64,000 nt of DNA from Rheinheimera sp. SA_1 (lineage in GTDB: Bacteria; Pseudomonadota; Gammaproteobacteria; Enterobacterales; Alteromonadaceae). The stretch lies in the NCBI RefSeq assembly GCF_001669775.1, contig NZ_LXWK01000011.1:558001-622000 (forward strand), in the 5' to 3' direction. The notes beneath the pieces are model-generated. The model saw only the letters and a list, made by a program, of their open reading frames with translations, did not search any database and was not told the origin of the DNA. Each line of letters starts with the position of its first letter. The stretch's first letter is position 1. A program made the position numbers and the translations under genes. Shown piece after piece: positions 1 to 10,076 of this stretch.

Positions 1-1
1 T

Positions 2-550
2 CAAGGGCACAGCATCAGCAAAGCGGTACTGATCGGTTCCATTTTGCCGTTCCGTTTGCTAACGCACGACAACCCTAGTGGCACTGCACCAGAACAATTC
101 GCCAAAACAGCCCAGGCCATTAAAACCGACCGACCACATTTTTTACAGGGATTTTTTAAAGATTTCTTTGGTATGAGCCTGTTATCGCAACCGGTCAGTT
201 ATGAACTGCTGGAATGGATGCGCAGCATTGCACTGCAAGCCGGCATCCATAGCACGCTCGGATGTCTTGATGCTTTTTCCGGCACCGATTTCCGCCCGGA
301 TTTAGCCGCTTTTACCATGCCAACCTTGATTATTCACGGCACCGATGACAAAACCGTGCCAATTGAGGCATCGGCTTATCTGACGGCCTCGGCGATTGTT
401 CACGCCACTTTGCTGGAATATCAAGACGCCCCGCATGGCCTGTTTGCCACCCACCGCGATCGGCTGATCCAGGATTTACTATATTTTCTGGCAACATCTG
501 ACAACCTCGCCCCCACCTCCAGGGCAGCACTTGCACTGGCAGCTAATTAG
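2..550 (+). CDS. alpha/beta hydrolase, chloroperoxidase-like (5' end outside window)
   Basis: The reading frame is open from the first bases of the window, so this is the C-terminal ~182 residues of a longer protein. It starts with a stretch like the segment after the nucleophile elbow (SKAVLIGSILPF). It continues through a cap region to the C-terminal half of the hydrolase fold. Visible landmarks are the strand and acidic-residue motif TLIIHGTDDKTVP (catalytic Asp candidate) and APHGLF with the catalytic His candidate. This order is typical of non-heme chloroperoxidase/esterase-type serine hydrolases. The nucleophile Ser lies outside the window. The substrate cannot be predicted. It converges on the RND pump operon. 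Confidence 0.75.
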   Translation, partial: QGHSISKAVLIGSILPFRLLTHDNPSGTAPEQFAKTAQAIKTDRPHFLQGFFKDFFGMSLLSQPVSYELLEWMRSIALQAGIHSTLGCLDAFSGTDFRPDLAAFTMPTLIIHGTDDKTVPIEASAYLTASAIVHATLLEYQDAPHGLFATHRDRLIQDLLYFLATSDNLAPTSRAALALAAN

Positions 551-576
551 AGGCTGACATACGGGACTGCGTGCTT

Positions 577-604
577 AGGATTGAGCAGTGAGGATTGAGT
601 AGTG
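577..604. repeat. tandem 14-bp direct repeat
   Basis: Two adjacent near-identical 14-mers (AGGATTGAGCAGTG and AGGATTGAGTAGTG, one mismatch) lie between the convergent hydrolase and RND genes. No function is visible. Confidence 0.6.
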
Positions 605-613
605 AGAAGCACA

Positions 614-643
614 GGCTGAAAACCACAAAGTGTAGTTTCAGCC
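614..643. terminator. hairpin between convergent genes
   Basis: An 8-bp perfect inverted repeat (GGCTGAAA / TTTCAGCC) with a 14-nt loop lies between the hydrolase stop and the RND stop. It lacks a clear U-run. A role as a bidirectional terminator is inferred from position only. Confidence 0.35.
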
Positions 644-677
644 CGGCAACTTCAGTATCAGCCCCTGCTATCGTGGT

Positions 678-3600
678 TTAACCAGACGCCGGATCCATCA
701 CAGGCTGCGGTGCTGGTAGCTTGTTGCTTGGGCTTGGCGCCGCTGCGGCATGACGCTCATTGGCAAATAGCTGGTAGCACAATGGCAGCACAAAAAGTGT
801 AAACAAGGTGCCAAGCAGCATGCCGGCAACCAGCATAATGCCGATACTATTACGGGCTTCAGCGCCAGCGCCACTGACCAGCACCAATGGAAAGTGACCC
901 AGCACCGTCGCTGCCGTAGTCATCATCACCGGACGGAACCGGCTGACAGCAGCTTCAATCGCCGCCTGCGACCTGCTCATGCCTTCGAGTTGCAGTTGAT
1001 TGGCAAATTCCACGATCAGAATGCCATTTTTAGCAACCAACCCCACTAACGTCACCAGGCCAATCTGCGAATAAATATTTAAGGTGGTTAATTGCAGATA
1101 TGGCAACAATAATGCCGCCGCCAACGCCAGCGGTACACTGCCACACAGCACCACCAGCGGGTCGCGGAAGCTGTTAAATTGCACCGCCAGCAACAGATAC
1201 ACGACCAGCAATGACACCAGCATCACCTGAACCAATGACGTACCTTGCTGCCGCAATTGACGGGATTCACCTGCGTAGTCAATCAGGTAGCTGGGCGGCA
1301 GTACCTCCCGTGCCGCAGCTTCGAGAGCCTGCAACGCACTTTCTTTGGTACTGCCAGCAGCAACGCCGCCATAAATCCGCACCGCATTTTGCTGGGAAAA
1401 ACTACTAAGCTGGCGTGGCACCGTCAGCCAATGTATTTCAGCAATGTCAGCCAGAGGGAACAGGCTGCCGTCCGCGGTTTTGATCTGCAGATCTAACAAC
1501 CGGCTGGTATCGGCACGCATCTCCTGACTGAGCAACGGGATCACCTGATAGGCTTTGCCTTGTTCATCAAACCTGTTTACATAATTGGTCGACAATAACA
1601 CCGACAACTGTCGACTGACATCGGCGACCTGTAACCCCAAATCAGCGATTTTTTGCCGGTTTAACCGCAGTTCCGTTTGTGGCAAATCGATTTTTAAATC
1701 AGTGTCCGCATACAAAAAGTGTCCGCTCTGAAAAGCGGCACCTACCAGTTTATCAGCATAGGTTTTCAGCTCAGTGTAAGGTGCATTGGCTTTGACGATC
1801 AGCTCCACATCAAACTGACCAGCGCTCGGCAGCGGTGCTGGCATAATAGGCAGCGGCTGGATCCCTGGCTGCGCCGATAACAACCCGTACACTTGCCCCA
1901 ACATCTGTTGCGTGGTTTGGTCGCGATCTGCCGCTGCGGAAAACTCAATACCACCAAAAGCACCATTGATAAAAATGTTCTGCCACATTTGTGTCGCACC
2001 GGGCAGTTGCAGCAGAGAATCCACCATCGGTGTCAGCTGTTGCTCGTTGTAAGCTAACGAAGATTCCGGCGGCGACTGCACCAGCACATAAATACTGCTT
2101 TGATCTTCCACCGGCGCCAGTTCCTGTTGTGATCCCTGGTAAAACGGCACTATCAACAAACTGAGCAAAACGGCGCTGACCAGTAACTGGTTGCGGTATC
2201 GTTGTGCCTGCAGCAGGCTAACCCGGTACGCCGCACTGACACGGCCAAAGGCCTGATTGATCCGCTGGCTGAAACGGCTTTCGCGGCCTGCATCGGCAAT
2301 CACCCAGCTGCTCATCACCGGTGATAAAGTCACTGCCACCACGCCGGAGATCACAACGGCAATCGCCAGGGTAAAAGCAAATTCGCGAAATAATACCCCG
2401 GTCAAGCCTGACAACAGACCTATAGGCGCATAAACCGCCGCCAAAGTCAGGGTCATGGTCACAATCGGGGTAAACAACTGCCGGGCGCTGATCAATGCCG
2501 CCTGATAGCGCGAGTGGCCTTGCCGTACTAGCCGGGCGACGTTTTCCACCACCACAATAGCGTCATCCACCACCAGCCCCACCGAAAGCACAATTGCCAG
2601 TACTGTCAGCAAATTCAGCGAAAATCCGGCCAGACTGATGGCCGCAATCGCCCCCAGGATCGACACCGGAATCGTCACCAGCGGCACGGCGGCGGTGCGT
2701 AACGACCCCATCATCAACAGCACCACCAGCGCGACCAGTAAAATGGTCTCGGCCAAAGTGATAAAAATCTCCCGCAGCGCATCACGCATATACAAAGTGC
2801 CATCATAGGCATACTGGATTTCCACTCCGTCCGGCAACGTCGGGTTCAGCGATGCCGTTAATGCATACAAGGCATCACCCACTTCAATTTCGTTGACGCC
2901 AGGTAAAGGCCACACCGACAGATAAACGGTATCCTGCTGATCCAGCCTGGCTGTCATCACGGGTTCTTCATGTGCCAGCTGAACTTTGGCAACATCCCGC
3001 AGATAAACGGTCTGCTCTTCGGACTGTTTTACAATGAGGCTGGCAAAGTCATCCATGCTGCTCAGTTGGGTATTGGCAACCAAATCAATGCGTTGTTTGC
3101 TGGTCTCGGTAAACCCCAGCGTGGCAATACTGTTATTTGCCGCCAGTGCCTGCCAGACATCATCCGGGCTTAAGTTAAAAGCGTTCAGCCGGGCAGCATC
3201 CAGCTCAACCCGCATTGCCGGCGTGCGCCGACCTTCAATATCGACTTTTTGAACCCCGGCAATATTTCCCATTACCGGCACTACCTGTCGCGACAAATAA
3301 TCGGTCAACTGGCTAAGCGGAATTCCAGAAGCACTGACATTCAGATAAAACAGCGCATGCGGTCGATCAGCTCTTTTGACATTCACCAACGGATCTTCAG
3401 CGCCTGCCGGCAGCTGGTAGCGGATTTGACTGAGTTTACTGTTCAGCTCTGCCAGAGCGCGGGTGCTGTCTTCATTCAGCCGCAAGTACACAGTCACAGT
3501 GCTTTGACCGGCTTTGCTGACGGCATCCACATAATCCAGTCCGGGAATTGTGGCGGCAACACGTTCCACCGGATCGGTAATAAAACCTTTGACTGTTGCT

Positions 3601-3782
3601 GCGGCGGCGCCGGTATACCGGGTGCTGATCTCCAGCGCTGTGCTTTCAAGCCGCGGGAACTGTAAGATGGCAATTTCTTTTGCCGCCCACAGACCGCTGA
3701 GGCAAATCAAGATTGAAAGCACAATGGCCAGGATTGGCCGGCTGACAAAAATGTCACTGCGTTGTTGCTGTTGGCTGCTCAT
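678..3782 (-). CDS. RND efflux transporter, inner-membrane subunit (AcrB/MexB-like)
   Basis: This 1034-aa protein has the usual length of the HAE-1 RND family, the proton-driven inner-membrane pump of a tripartite efflux complex. An N-terminal membrane segment (SRPILAIVLSILICLSG) is followed by a large periplasmic loop. The TM4 motif SVGLVVDDAIVVVENV carries the Asp-Asp proton-relay pair, and TM10 carries GLVAKNGILIVEFAN with the partner Lys. The start ATG has a GGGAG ribosome site eight bases upstream. It follows the adaptor gene with only 2 bases between them, so the two form one operon. No outer-membrane TolC-type gene is present nearby. The operon starts next to indA and has the same operator palindrome as the indigoidine operons, which suggests (inference) export of, or protection from, that product. 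Confidence 0.93.
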   Translation of the reverse strand: MSSQQQQRSDIFVSRPILAIVLSILICLSGLWAAKEIAILQFPRLESTALEISTRYTGAAAATVKGFITDPVERVAATIPGLDYVDAVSKAGQSTVTVYLRLNEDSTRALAELNSKLSQIRYQLPAGAEDPLVNVKRADRPHALFYLNVSASGIPLSQLTDYLSRQVVPVMGNIAGVQKVDIEGRRTPAMRVELDAARLNAFNLSPDDVWQALAANNSIATLGFTETSKQRIDLVANTQLSSMDDFASLIVKQSEEQTVYLRDVAKVQLAHEEPVMTARLDQQDTVYLSVWPLPGVNEIEVGDALYALTASLNPTLPDGVEIQYAYDGTLYMRDALREIFITLAETILLVALVVLLMMGSLRTAAVPLVTIPVSILGAIAAISLAGFSLNLLTVLAIVLSVGLVVDDAIVVVENVARLVRQGHSRYQAALISARQLFTPIVTMTLTLAAVYAPIGLLSGLTGVLFREFAFTLAIAVVISGVVAVTLSPVMSSWVIADAGRESRFSQRINQAFGRVSAAYRVSLLQAQRYRNQLLVSAVLLSLLIVPFYQGSQQELAPVEDQSSIYVLVQSPPESSLAYNEQQLTPMVDSLLQLPGATQMWQNIFINGAFGGIEFSAAADRDQTTQQMLGQVYGLLSAQPGIQPLPIMPAPLPSAGQFDVELIVKANAPYTELKTYADKLVGAAFQSGHFLYADTDLKIDLPQTELRLNRQKIADLGLQVADVSRQLSVLLSTNYVNRFDEQGKAYQVIPLLSQEMRADTSRLLDLQIKTADGSLFPLADIAEIHWLTVPRQLSSFSQQNAVRIYGGVAAGSTKESALQALEAAAREVLPPSYLIDYAGESRQLRQQGTSLVQVMLVSLLVVYLLLAVQFNSFRDPLVVLCGSVPLALAAALLLPYLQLTTLNIYSQIGLVTLVGLVAKNGILIVEFANQLQLEGMSRSQAAIEAAVSRFRPVMMTTAATVLGHFPLVLVSGAGAEARNSIGIMLVAGMLLGTLFTLFVLPLCYQLFANERHAAAAPSPSNKLPAPQPVMDPASG

Positions 3783-3784
3783 GA

Positions 3785-4879
3785 TCAGAACTCCCTCGCA
3801 GCAACCAACTGCGTTGCAGCCGTCTTGGTGACTTCAGCGCGCAGACCGTCACGCAGCTTAAATGCGCCTTCACCGGCGATCAGTTGCGCCTGTTGCAGAC
3901 CTGCAGTGACCAGCACCTGCTCACCCAGTCTTGCCCCCAACTGCACCTGTTGTCGTCGGGCGCGCAAAACACCCGCCTGATCTTTTTCCAATAGATAGAC
4001 ATAATCACCCAACTGATCACGCACCACGGCCGTGGTCGGAATAGCCGGCAATTGCAACTGTTCGCCAGTGGCAAAATCGACCTGTACCAACTGGTTCGCG
4101 CGAAGTTGTTGTTGCGGCAACGGTAACCGGGCCCGGTATCTGAGCTGACGCAATTGCACACTAACTTCAGGCTCAACTGAAATCACCTGCGCTGTAACTG
4201 CCGCTGACTGACCAGGCAACCGGACGCTGATTTCAGCACCCATCGGCAATTCGGGCAGACTTTGGGGTACCGAAAAATCGACCCAGCTGTAAGCCGTCAG
4301 GCCAACCAGGCCGGTTAAAATCTTATTACTTTCCAAAAACTGGCCAACCTGCAGATCATGAATACCGACCCGGGCACGAAATGGTGCTTTCAGCACTTTT
4401 TTGGCGATGATACTTTGCAACACCTGTTGTTCTGCCTGCAATTCACTAAAACGAGCCTGCGCCAGTTCCAGTGCTTCAGTGCTGACTTTTTGTCCCTGAT
4501 ACAGTTGCTGATATCGACTGACCGTTTTTTGCTGTTGCGCCAGACGGACTTCGGTTGCCTTCAATCGCGCCAGCTCTTCCTGATGCTCAATCTCCAGCAA
4601 CACCTGATCTTGTTCTACCACCGCGCCTGAACTGAAATTCAGCCGACTGATAGTGCCGGATAATTCATTGGTTAATTCCAGATATTGCGGTGCTTTTAAT
4701 ACACCGCTCACCTGGCGCGTTGGCCGATACCACAGGCTGGCCACGTTTTGGGCCGTTACAGCTGCGGTTTGTTCGCTGGCACTAGCCGGCGTGTTATTCT
4801 GCCACTGCCGGAATGCGCTGGCGGCCGCGCTGAGCAGCGCCAGTACGAGCAGGGTGATAAGCCATGGGATCAGTTTCAT
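3785..4879 (-). CDS. RND periplasmic adaptor (membrane fusion protein)
   Basis: This 364-aa adaptor has an N-terminal membrane anchor (LITLLVLALLSAAASAF) and a lipoyl-like half-motif (LSGTISRLNFSSGAVVEQ). A short coiled-coil hairpin rich in Gln/Leu lies around residues 110-160, followed by the second lipoyl half (LKAPFRARVG) and beta-barrel regions. This is the MexA/AcrA architecture that bridges the RND pump to an outer-membrane channel. ATG is preceded by GGAGGACACC, a strong ribosome site. It is the first gene of the pump operon, with the palindromic operator 49-72 bases upstream of the start. Confidence 0.92.
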   Translation of the reverse strand: MKLIPWLITLLVLALLSAAASAFRQWQNNTPASASEQTAAVTAQNVASLWYRPTRQVSGVLKAPQYLELTNELSGTISRLNFSSGAVVEQDQVLLEIEHQEELARLKATEVRLAQQQKTVSRYQQLYQGQKVSTEALELAQARFSELQAEQQVLQSIIAKKVLKAPFRARVGIHDLQVGQFLESNKILTGLVGLTAYSWVDFSVPQSLPELPMGAEISVRLPGQSAAVTAQVISVEPEVSVQLRQLRYRARLPLPQQQLRANQLVQVDFATGEQLQLPAIPTTAVVRDQLGDYVYLLEKDQAGVLRARRQQVQLGARLGEQVLVTAGLQQAQLIAGEGAFKLRDGLRAEVTKTAATQLVAAREF

Positions 4880-4927
4880 TGGTGTCCTCCTGACGGGCTG
4901 ACCTTGCTACAGGGCAGCATTGTTTAC

Positions 4928-4951
4928 GTGAAGTATCTTCACATGAAGATA
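4928..4951. promoter_or_regulatory. palindromic operator of the PecS-like regulon, copy 1
   Basis: Positions 4934-4951 form a perfect 8-2-8 palindrome, TATCTTCA-CA-TGAAGATA. An overlapping second palindrome, GTGAAG-TAT-CTTCAC, spans 4928-4942. It lies between indA and the adaptor gene, 55 bases upstream of the adaptor start. The same sequence recurs at 10077, 14498 and 14536, which makes it a likely binding site of the MarR/PecS-like regulator encoded at 10266. The assignment to that regulator is inference. Confidence 0.7.
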
Positions 4952-4970
4952 TATCGTTAAATTTTTTTTG

Positions 4971-5957
4971 TCAACCAGTCGCCTGATCTGCAAATTGGTA
5001 TTGTTGTTGCTGACAAAAACGGGCGTGGATCACTGCAAGTTCAGCGGCGACTTCGGTGGTATGCAGTAACACCGCCTGATTGGCCAGCGCCGATTGACCA
5101 GCGGTTGCCTGCTCCACCGCTTTCATAATAAAGCGGGTTAGCGCATTGCCAATAATACCGGCTTGTTCAGCTTGCCGGGTTGCCGCCGCAATCGCCTCCT
5201 CTACCACTGCGCCGTCCAGCGCATCCGCTACCGGAGTTGGCGTGCAAATCAACATACTTTGACGGGGCGCTATCGCCTGTTGCCATTCGATGGCTGCCGC
5301 CAGCTGCCATGGGTCATCCAGCCGTTTTGGTGCTTTAAAACCAGATGAACGACAATAAAACGCCGGAAAATCATCAAACTGATAAGAAACGACCGGTACA
5401 TTATGCGTTTCCAGAAATTCCAGCGTCAGCCCCAGATCCAGGATATTTTTGGCACCGGCGCAAACCACGGCCAGCCCGCTGCGGGTTAACTCAATTAAAT
5501 CACCGGAAATATCCATGCTCTGCTGCGCCCCGCGGTGCACCCCGCCGAGGCCAGCCGAGGCAAAAAACCGGATCCCGGCATGGGCGGCTATCTGTAGCGA
5601 ACAGGCAACCGTGGTCGCACCACTGCTGCGACCGGCCAGCACAAATGCCAAATCGCGGCTGCTGATTTTAGGGGTTTGTGGTCGCGTCGCCAGATAAGCC
5701 AGCTCGTCCCCGGTCAGACCAACCCGGATTTCGCCATGAAGCACGGCCAGGGTCGCCGGCACGGCGCCTTGAGCCCGGACTCTTTGTTCTAATGCCAGCG
5801 CGGTCTGCAGATTCAGCGGATAATCCAATCCCTGACAAATCACATTGGATTCAAGCGCGACCACCGCTTGTTGTTGGGCCAGCGCCTCCTGCACTTCGGC
5901 GCTATAACGGATCGGCAGCGCCATCCGCGATCTCCCTGAAAATGGTGTTGCATGCAT
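4971..5957 (-). CDS. indA: pseudouridine-5'-phosphate glycosidase, IndA-type
   Basis: This 328-aa protein belongs to the PsuG/IndA family, which reversibly cleaves or forms the C-C glycosidic bond between uracil-like bases and ribose 5-phosphate. Family landmarks are VALESNVICQGLDYP near the N-terminus, ISSRDLAFVLAGRSSGATTV (residues ~97-116) with the conserved Lys just before it, and FASAGLGGVHRGAQ (residues ~132-145). It ends 19 bases before operator copy 1 and lies 114 bases downstream of indC, probably in the same transcript. An IndA homologue accompanies most indigoidine synthetases; in minimycin pathways the equivalent enzyme makes the C-nucleoside. Start ATG 5957 has AAAGGACA upstream. 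Confidence 0.92.
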   Translation of the reverse strand: MHATPFSGRSRMALPIRYSAEVQEALAQQQAVVALESNVICQGLDYPLNLQTALALEQRVRAQGAVPATLAVLHGEIRVGLTGDELAYLATRPQTPKISSRDLAFVLAGRSSGATTVACSLQIAAHAGIRFFASAGLGGVHRGAQQSMDISGDLIELTRSGLAVVCAGAKNILDLGLTLEFLETHNVPVVSYQFDDFPAFYCRSSGFKAPKRLDDPWQLAAAIEWQQAIAPRQSMLICTPTPVADALDGAVVEEAIAAATRQAEQAGIIGNALTRFIMKAVEQATAGQSALANQAVLLHTTEVAAELAVIHARFCQQQQYQFADQATG

Positions 5958-6071
5958 GATGTTGTCCTTTTCACTGAATAAATACCAGGCCGGTGCGATG
6001 CACCGGCATTTGGTGATACGAAGCCCGCCTGGCTGACATTGCCGGGCTTGGCCTTTCCCGGTTCACAGCCA

Positions 6072-9000
6072 TTAAGCTGATTGCAAAGTTGCCAGCTGCA
6101 AACTGAGTTGCTGGTAGCGCTGTATGTACCGACTCAGTTCAGCCATACCGTTTGCCTGCAGCAAACTGTAGTGATCGGCGTTGAGCTGCACTTCCACTAA
6201 ACCCAGTTCGCGACCAACGGCATCAATAAATGAATAATCATCGCCACGGGCCTTAAAAATCACCGGCGACACTTTTAACCGGCGCTGGCTCAGCTCGGCA
6301 AAGGTGTAACGGTACTGATAAGTCTGGCGCACCAGAGTCACGATGTTATCCACCAGCGCCTTGGGTAACTGCCGGTAATGCTGACAGATAAAATCAACAA
6401 AAGAGGCCTGACAGCGCGCCGTTTGCAGACATTGCTGCAATAAAGGTCCACTGATTTTCTGGGCAAATACGGAATACAACACGGTGACAAATGCCGGTTC
6501 GTCAAATTCAGCCCGACCACTGAGGTTCGGGACCGGCAGTACCGGTGAACCTGGTGCCAGTAAAAACAGCTGTTCAACCACATCGCCTTGTTGTTCAAGT
6601 TGATAGGCCACTTCAAAAGCGACCCTGGCACCAAAAGAGTATCCCCATAACCGGTAAGGACCTGCTGGTTGTGCTTGTTTCAACAGTGCAATGTCCGCCA
6701 GCGCCATCGCACTGATATCGGGCTGAATGGTCTCGGCTGGATCCAGCCCTTCGGCCTGCACTCCATAAAAATTCTGATCAGCGGCGGTCGTTTCGGCCAG
6801 CAGACGCAGATTCAGCGGATAGCCGCCAAGACCAGGCCAGCAGAATACGCTGGCAGCACCTTCAGTCCGCTGCAAGGGTAATAACCTGCTGTGCTGGCTG
6901 GCGTCGGCAACTGTTTGTTGTACCAACTGCGCTAAAGCTTCGATGGTCGGTGCGGTAAAAATCGCCTGCATCGGAAGTTGCAGCGCAAACTGTTGATTGA
7001 TTTGATGCATCAGCGCCACAGCCTTTAACGAGTTGCCGCCACAGGCAAAAAAGTCATCCAATACCGACACTTGCTGTAACCGCAGGCTTTGCTGCCACAT
7101 ACCGAGCAACACATTTTCGGTGTCGTTACGGGGAGCCAGCATTGGCGCGGCATTGCTGCTACTTTGCACCTGCGGCGCCTGACGCATCGCCTTCAGGTCA
7201 ATTTTGCCATTGGCGGTTTGCGGGAAACGGTCAAAAACCACAATATTGTTCGGCACCATATAAGCTGGCAGACTGCTTTGCAGCTCATCCCGCAGGATCT
7301 CCGCCGGACCGCGCATATGAATACTATCTTCCTGCATGCCGGTGGATTGTTGTTGCTGCTGGCTGACTTTGCCGCCAATCGCAAAATAGAACGGTGCCTG
7401 CGCCATCTGCCGCGACTGACACAGCTCATCCATCCGGCTCGCGGCACAAAGCGGGTGACCCGACTTCGAGCTGTAACCAGATGACATCATGCCAAGCTGC
7501 CATGGATTTTGCTGCAACTGCTGCAACCGCCGGCCAAGCGCAATGTACTGATACCAGGGATCTTCGCTGCGGCTAAGCAGACCAATACCAAAACTGGCAC
7601 GCTGGTACACCTGCTGGTTGATAGCGATCACTTCAGACTCGTTGATCAGCTGCTCATCCAGATACTTTAAACCTGCTGGCTGCCACAGATACTGACCTGC
7701 AGGCAGATCGGCCACTGCGCCCGGGTGAACCTGCAGTATCTGGTCGACCGGGGTGACAGGCGCTACCCAGCTGTCGATGGCAAAAGAACCCAGATACTGA
7801 TCGCTGGCCTGACTGGCCAGTACTTCCTGTAACCTGTGATCAAAATAACCATCCCGTACCGCCAGACCAAACTGTGGCAGGATCTGATCAAACAGCCCCA
7901 ACATATGACCGGTTTCCATTTCCAGCACTTCAGCAATATTGTTCTGATACACAGGGGCAATCGCATCGACCCGGCCGACAAAATGCAGCTTAAGCAGCGC
8001 CCCCGGCACTGCTGTTTTTGTTGCCACTAAATACAGACTGTGTCGCTGCGGGTGATAATAATAAAAACCACTTTCAACACCGAAAAGTCCGTCGATTTCC
8101 AGATATAACTGGGTCGCATACAAAGCGCCGGGCGACGCAAAACCATATTTCGGCAGCAGGCGATCTGCACTGTGAAACTGACCAAAATAACGTAACAGAT
8201 AACCCAGATCAGCAAAGTTTAGTGCTGACAGCAATCGGGGTTGTTCTGCCTGCGGTGGCATACTTTGCAGCAACTGCTCAAGCTGCTGCGCGCTGACCGC
8301 GCCACCTTCAAAAAAGCGGTAAGTTTTCCGGGCAAACACCAGCGCCTGTTGTGCCGCTGTGGGCTCTGCCCCTGGTAACGGCAACCGGGCATGACCCAAT
8401 AATTCCGGTTCCTGCCGTAAACCTGCATTCGAAAGCTGGGCTTTCACCTGCAGTTTGTTTTGTTTTGACTGATGATGTGCTCCCTGCCGTCCCTGATCCA
8501 TTACGCTGGCATGCTGTTTATCGAGCTCAATACAAGCGATCAGTTGATCGGTGCCTGTCCGGCTGTCCTGACATACCAACACCGCAGCATTTTTGATCCA
8601 ACGATGTTTTTCAATTTGCAGGCGGATTTCGTCCAGCTCCACCCGATAGCCGCGTAACTTCACCTGGTTATCAACCCGGCCAACAAAATGGGTATTACCG
8701 TCCTGATCAGAGCGCGCCAAATCGCCGGTCCGGTACAGCCGTTGATGCAGGGGATCAGTACTCAGTGGGTTATGAATAAACCGCTCGCTGGTAAGCTCAG
8801 CCCGCTGATAATAGCCGCGTGCCAGCTGAACACCGCTGATATAAAGCTCACCGGTTTCGCCAGCGGCAACCGGTTGCAGCGCGGCGTCCAGCACATAATA
8901 ACGGGTATCTGCCACCGGATAACCTATCGGCACGGCCAGCGGTATGGTGGGCAGATTGCTGGCTGTTACTTCAAAAGCAGAAGAGTTAATAGTGCACTCA

Positions 9001-9968
9001 GTGGGACCATAAAGATTCACCATCCGGCAGTGCGGAAAGGTCGTCAGTACATCTGCTGCCAGTTGCCGGGTTAACAGCTCACCACCGCTGAAAATAAACC
9101 TTAAACCACTGGCGATAGCGCTGCCCGGCACTTCAAGCAGCGCCTGCAACAACGTCGGCACGCCCTGCAACACTGTCACTCCAAGTTCGGCAATGGTATC
9201 GAGCAGTGCCGGTGGATCCCGGTAAATGCCAGGGGCACCGATAACCACAGTGGCCCCCATGGCACAAGCAAGAATTTCCCATTGAGCGGCGTCAAAACTG
9301 AACGGCGTTTTTTGCAATATGGCGCTCTGGCGGTCAAAACCATAGTGTTGCGCCAGCCACTGTAACTGAGCCGTGATGCTACCGTGTGCGATCATCACCC
9401 CTTTGGGTGCTCCGGTACTGCCGGAGGTATAAATCATATAAGCCAGCTGTTGCGGGCTAACCAACGGCATAAAATTGTGCAGACCGGCCGGTAAATCTTC
9501 AATACATAAAATGGTCACTGACTGCGGCGCCAGTTGCTGCAGTTGCGCCCGCAAATGCCGTTGCGTCAGCACAATGCCCACACCGGCGTCAGTCAACATG
9601 TACTGGATACGTTCTGACGGATACTCCGGTGACAATGGCAGATAACAACCACCGGCAAATAAAATCCCCCAGACACCACAAACCAGCTCAGCAGACGGCT
9701 CCATATACAAACCAATACATTGCTCCTGCTGCTGACCCAGGCCGACTAACACTTGCGCAATCTGCCCGGCCTGCTGCACCAGCTCAGCATAACTCAGCTC
9801 AGTACCGGCGGTGCGAATTGCCACAGCCTCAGGTTGACGCTGACACTGCCATTGCAACAATGCCGGCAAATCAGCCAATTGCGACCATTGCTGATTTTGC
9901 TGCCCGAAACTGGGTGCTAACTGGGTTTGTCTGTGCTCAGCGGACTGAGCAGAATGTATAAATTCCAT
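6072..9968 (-). CDS. indC: indigoidine synthetase, single-module NRPS (A-Ox-T-TE)
   Basis: This ~1298-aa NRPS activates, oxidises and releases L-glutamine, which dimerises to the blue pigment indigoidine. Domains from the chosen Met: adenylation with A3 TSGSTGAPKG (~residue 180), A5 LYGPTE (~320) and A8 region VKLRGYRVELDEI; an FMN-dependent nitroreductase-like oxidase inserted at ~550-865 (starts near RKTYRFFEGG); the end of the A domain with PQTANGKID (Lys ~920); carrier domain with FFACGGNSLK (~978); thioesterase with GYSFG (~1113). Reading the specificity positions by eye gives D-A-W-Q-F-G-L-I-N-K, close to the known Gln code. Insertion of Ox between A8 and A10 is diagnostic of IndC/BpsA. 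Start ATG 9968 has a perfect AAGGAGG; a longer in-frame extension to 10049 lacks one. No phosphopantetheinyl transferase gene is in the window. Confidence 0.96.
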   Translation of the reverse strand: MEFIHSAQSAEHRQTQLAPSFGQQNQQWSQLADLPALLQWQCQRQPEAVAIRTAGTELSYAELVQQAGQIAQVLVGLGQQQEQCIGLYMEPSAELVCGVWGILFAGGCYLPLSPEYPSERIQYMLTDAGVGIVLTQRHLRAQLQQLAPQSVTILCIEDLPAGLHNFMPLVSPQQLAYMIYTSGSTGAPKGVMIAHGSITAQLQWLAQHYGFDRQSAILQKTPFSFDAAQWEILACAMGATVVIGAPGIYRDPPALLDTIAELGVTVLQGVPTLLQALLEVPGSAIASGLRFIFSGGELLTRQLAADVLTTFPHCRMVNLYGPTECTINSSAFEVTASNLPTIPLAVPIGYPVADTRYYVLDAALQPVAAGETGELYISGVQLARGYYQRAELTSERFIHNPLSTDPLHQRLYRTGDLARSDQDGNTHFVGRVDNQVKLRGYRVELDEIRLQIEKHRWIKNAAVLVCQDSRTGTDQLIACIELDKQHASVMDQGRQGAHHQSKQNKLQVKAQLSNAGLRQEPELLGHARLPLPGAEPTAAQQALVFARKTYRFFEGGAVSAQQLEQLLQSMPPQAEQPRLLSALNFADLGYLLRYFGQFHSADRLLPKYGFASPGALYATQLYLEIDGLFGVESGFYYYHPQRHSLYLVATKTAVPGALLKLHFVGRVDAIAPVYQNNIAEVLEMETGHMLGLFDQILPQFGLAVRDGYFDHRLQEVLASQASDQYLGSFAIDSWVAPVTPVDQILQVHPGAVADLPAGQYLWQPAGLKYLDEQLINESEVIAINQQVYQRASFGIGLLSRSEDPWYQYIALGRRLQQLQQNPWQLGMMSSGYSSKSGHPLCAASRMDELCQSRQMAQAPFYFAIGGKVSQQQQQSTGMQEDSIHMRGPAEILRDELQSSLPAYMVPNNIVVFDRFPQTANGKIDLKAMRQAPQVQSSSNAAPMLAPRNDTENVLLGMWQQSLRLQQVSVLDDFFACGGNSLKAVALMHQINQQFALQLPMQAIFTAPTIEALAQLVQQTVADASQHSRLLPLQRTEGAASVFCWPGLGGYPLNLRLLAETTAADQNFYGVQAEGLDPAETIQPDISAMALADIALLKQAQPAGPYRLWGYSFGARVAFEVAYQLEQQGDVVEQLFLLAPGSPVLPVPNLSGRAEFDEPAFVTVLYSVFAQKISGPLLQQCLQTARCQASFVDFICQHYRQLPKALVDNIVTLVRQTYQYRYTFAELSQRRLKVSPVIFKARGDDYSFIDAVGRELGLVEVQLNADHYSLLQANGMAELSRYIQRYQQLSLQLATLQSA

Positions 9969-10076
9969 CTTCTTGCCTCCTTGTCGTTCAATGAAAAAGT
10001 TGGCTGCGAATGCTCCCAGCCGCCAGATGTTTAAAAATGACTGTACCAAAATAACAGCTTAAATCTTTATGGCAAG

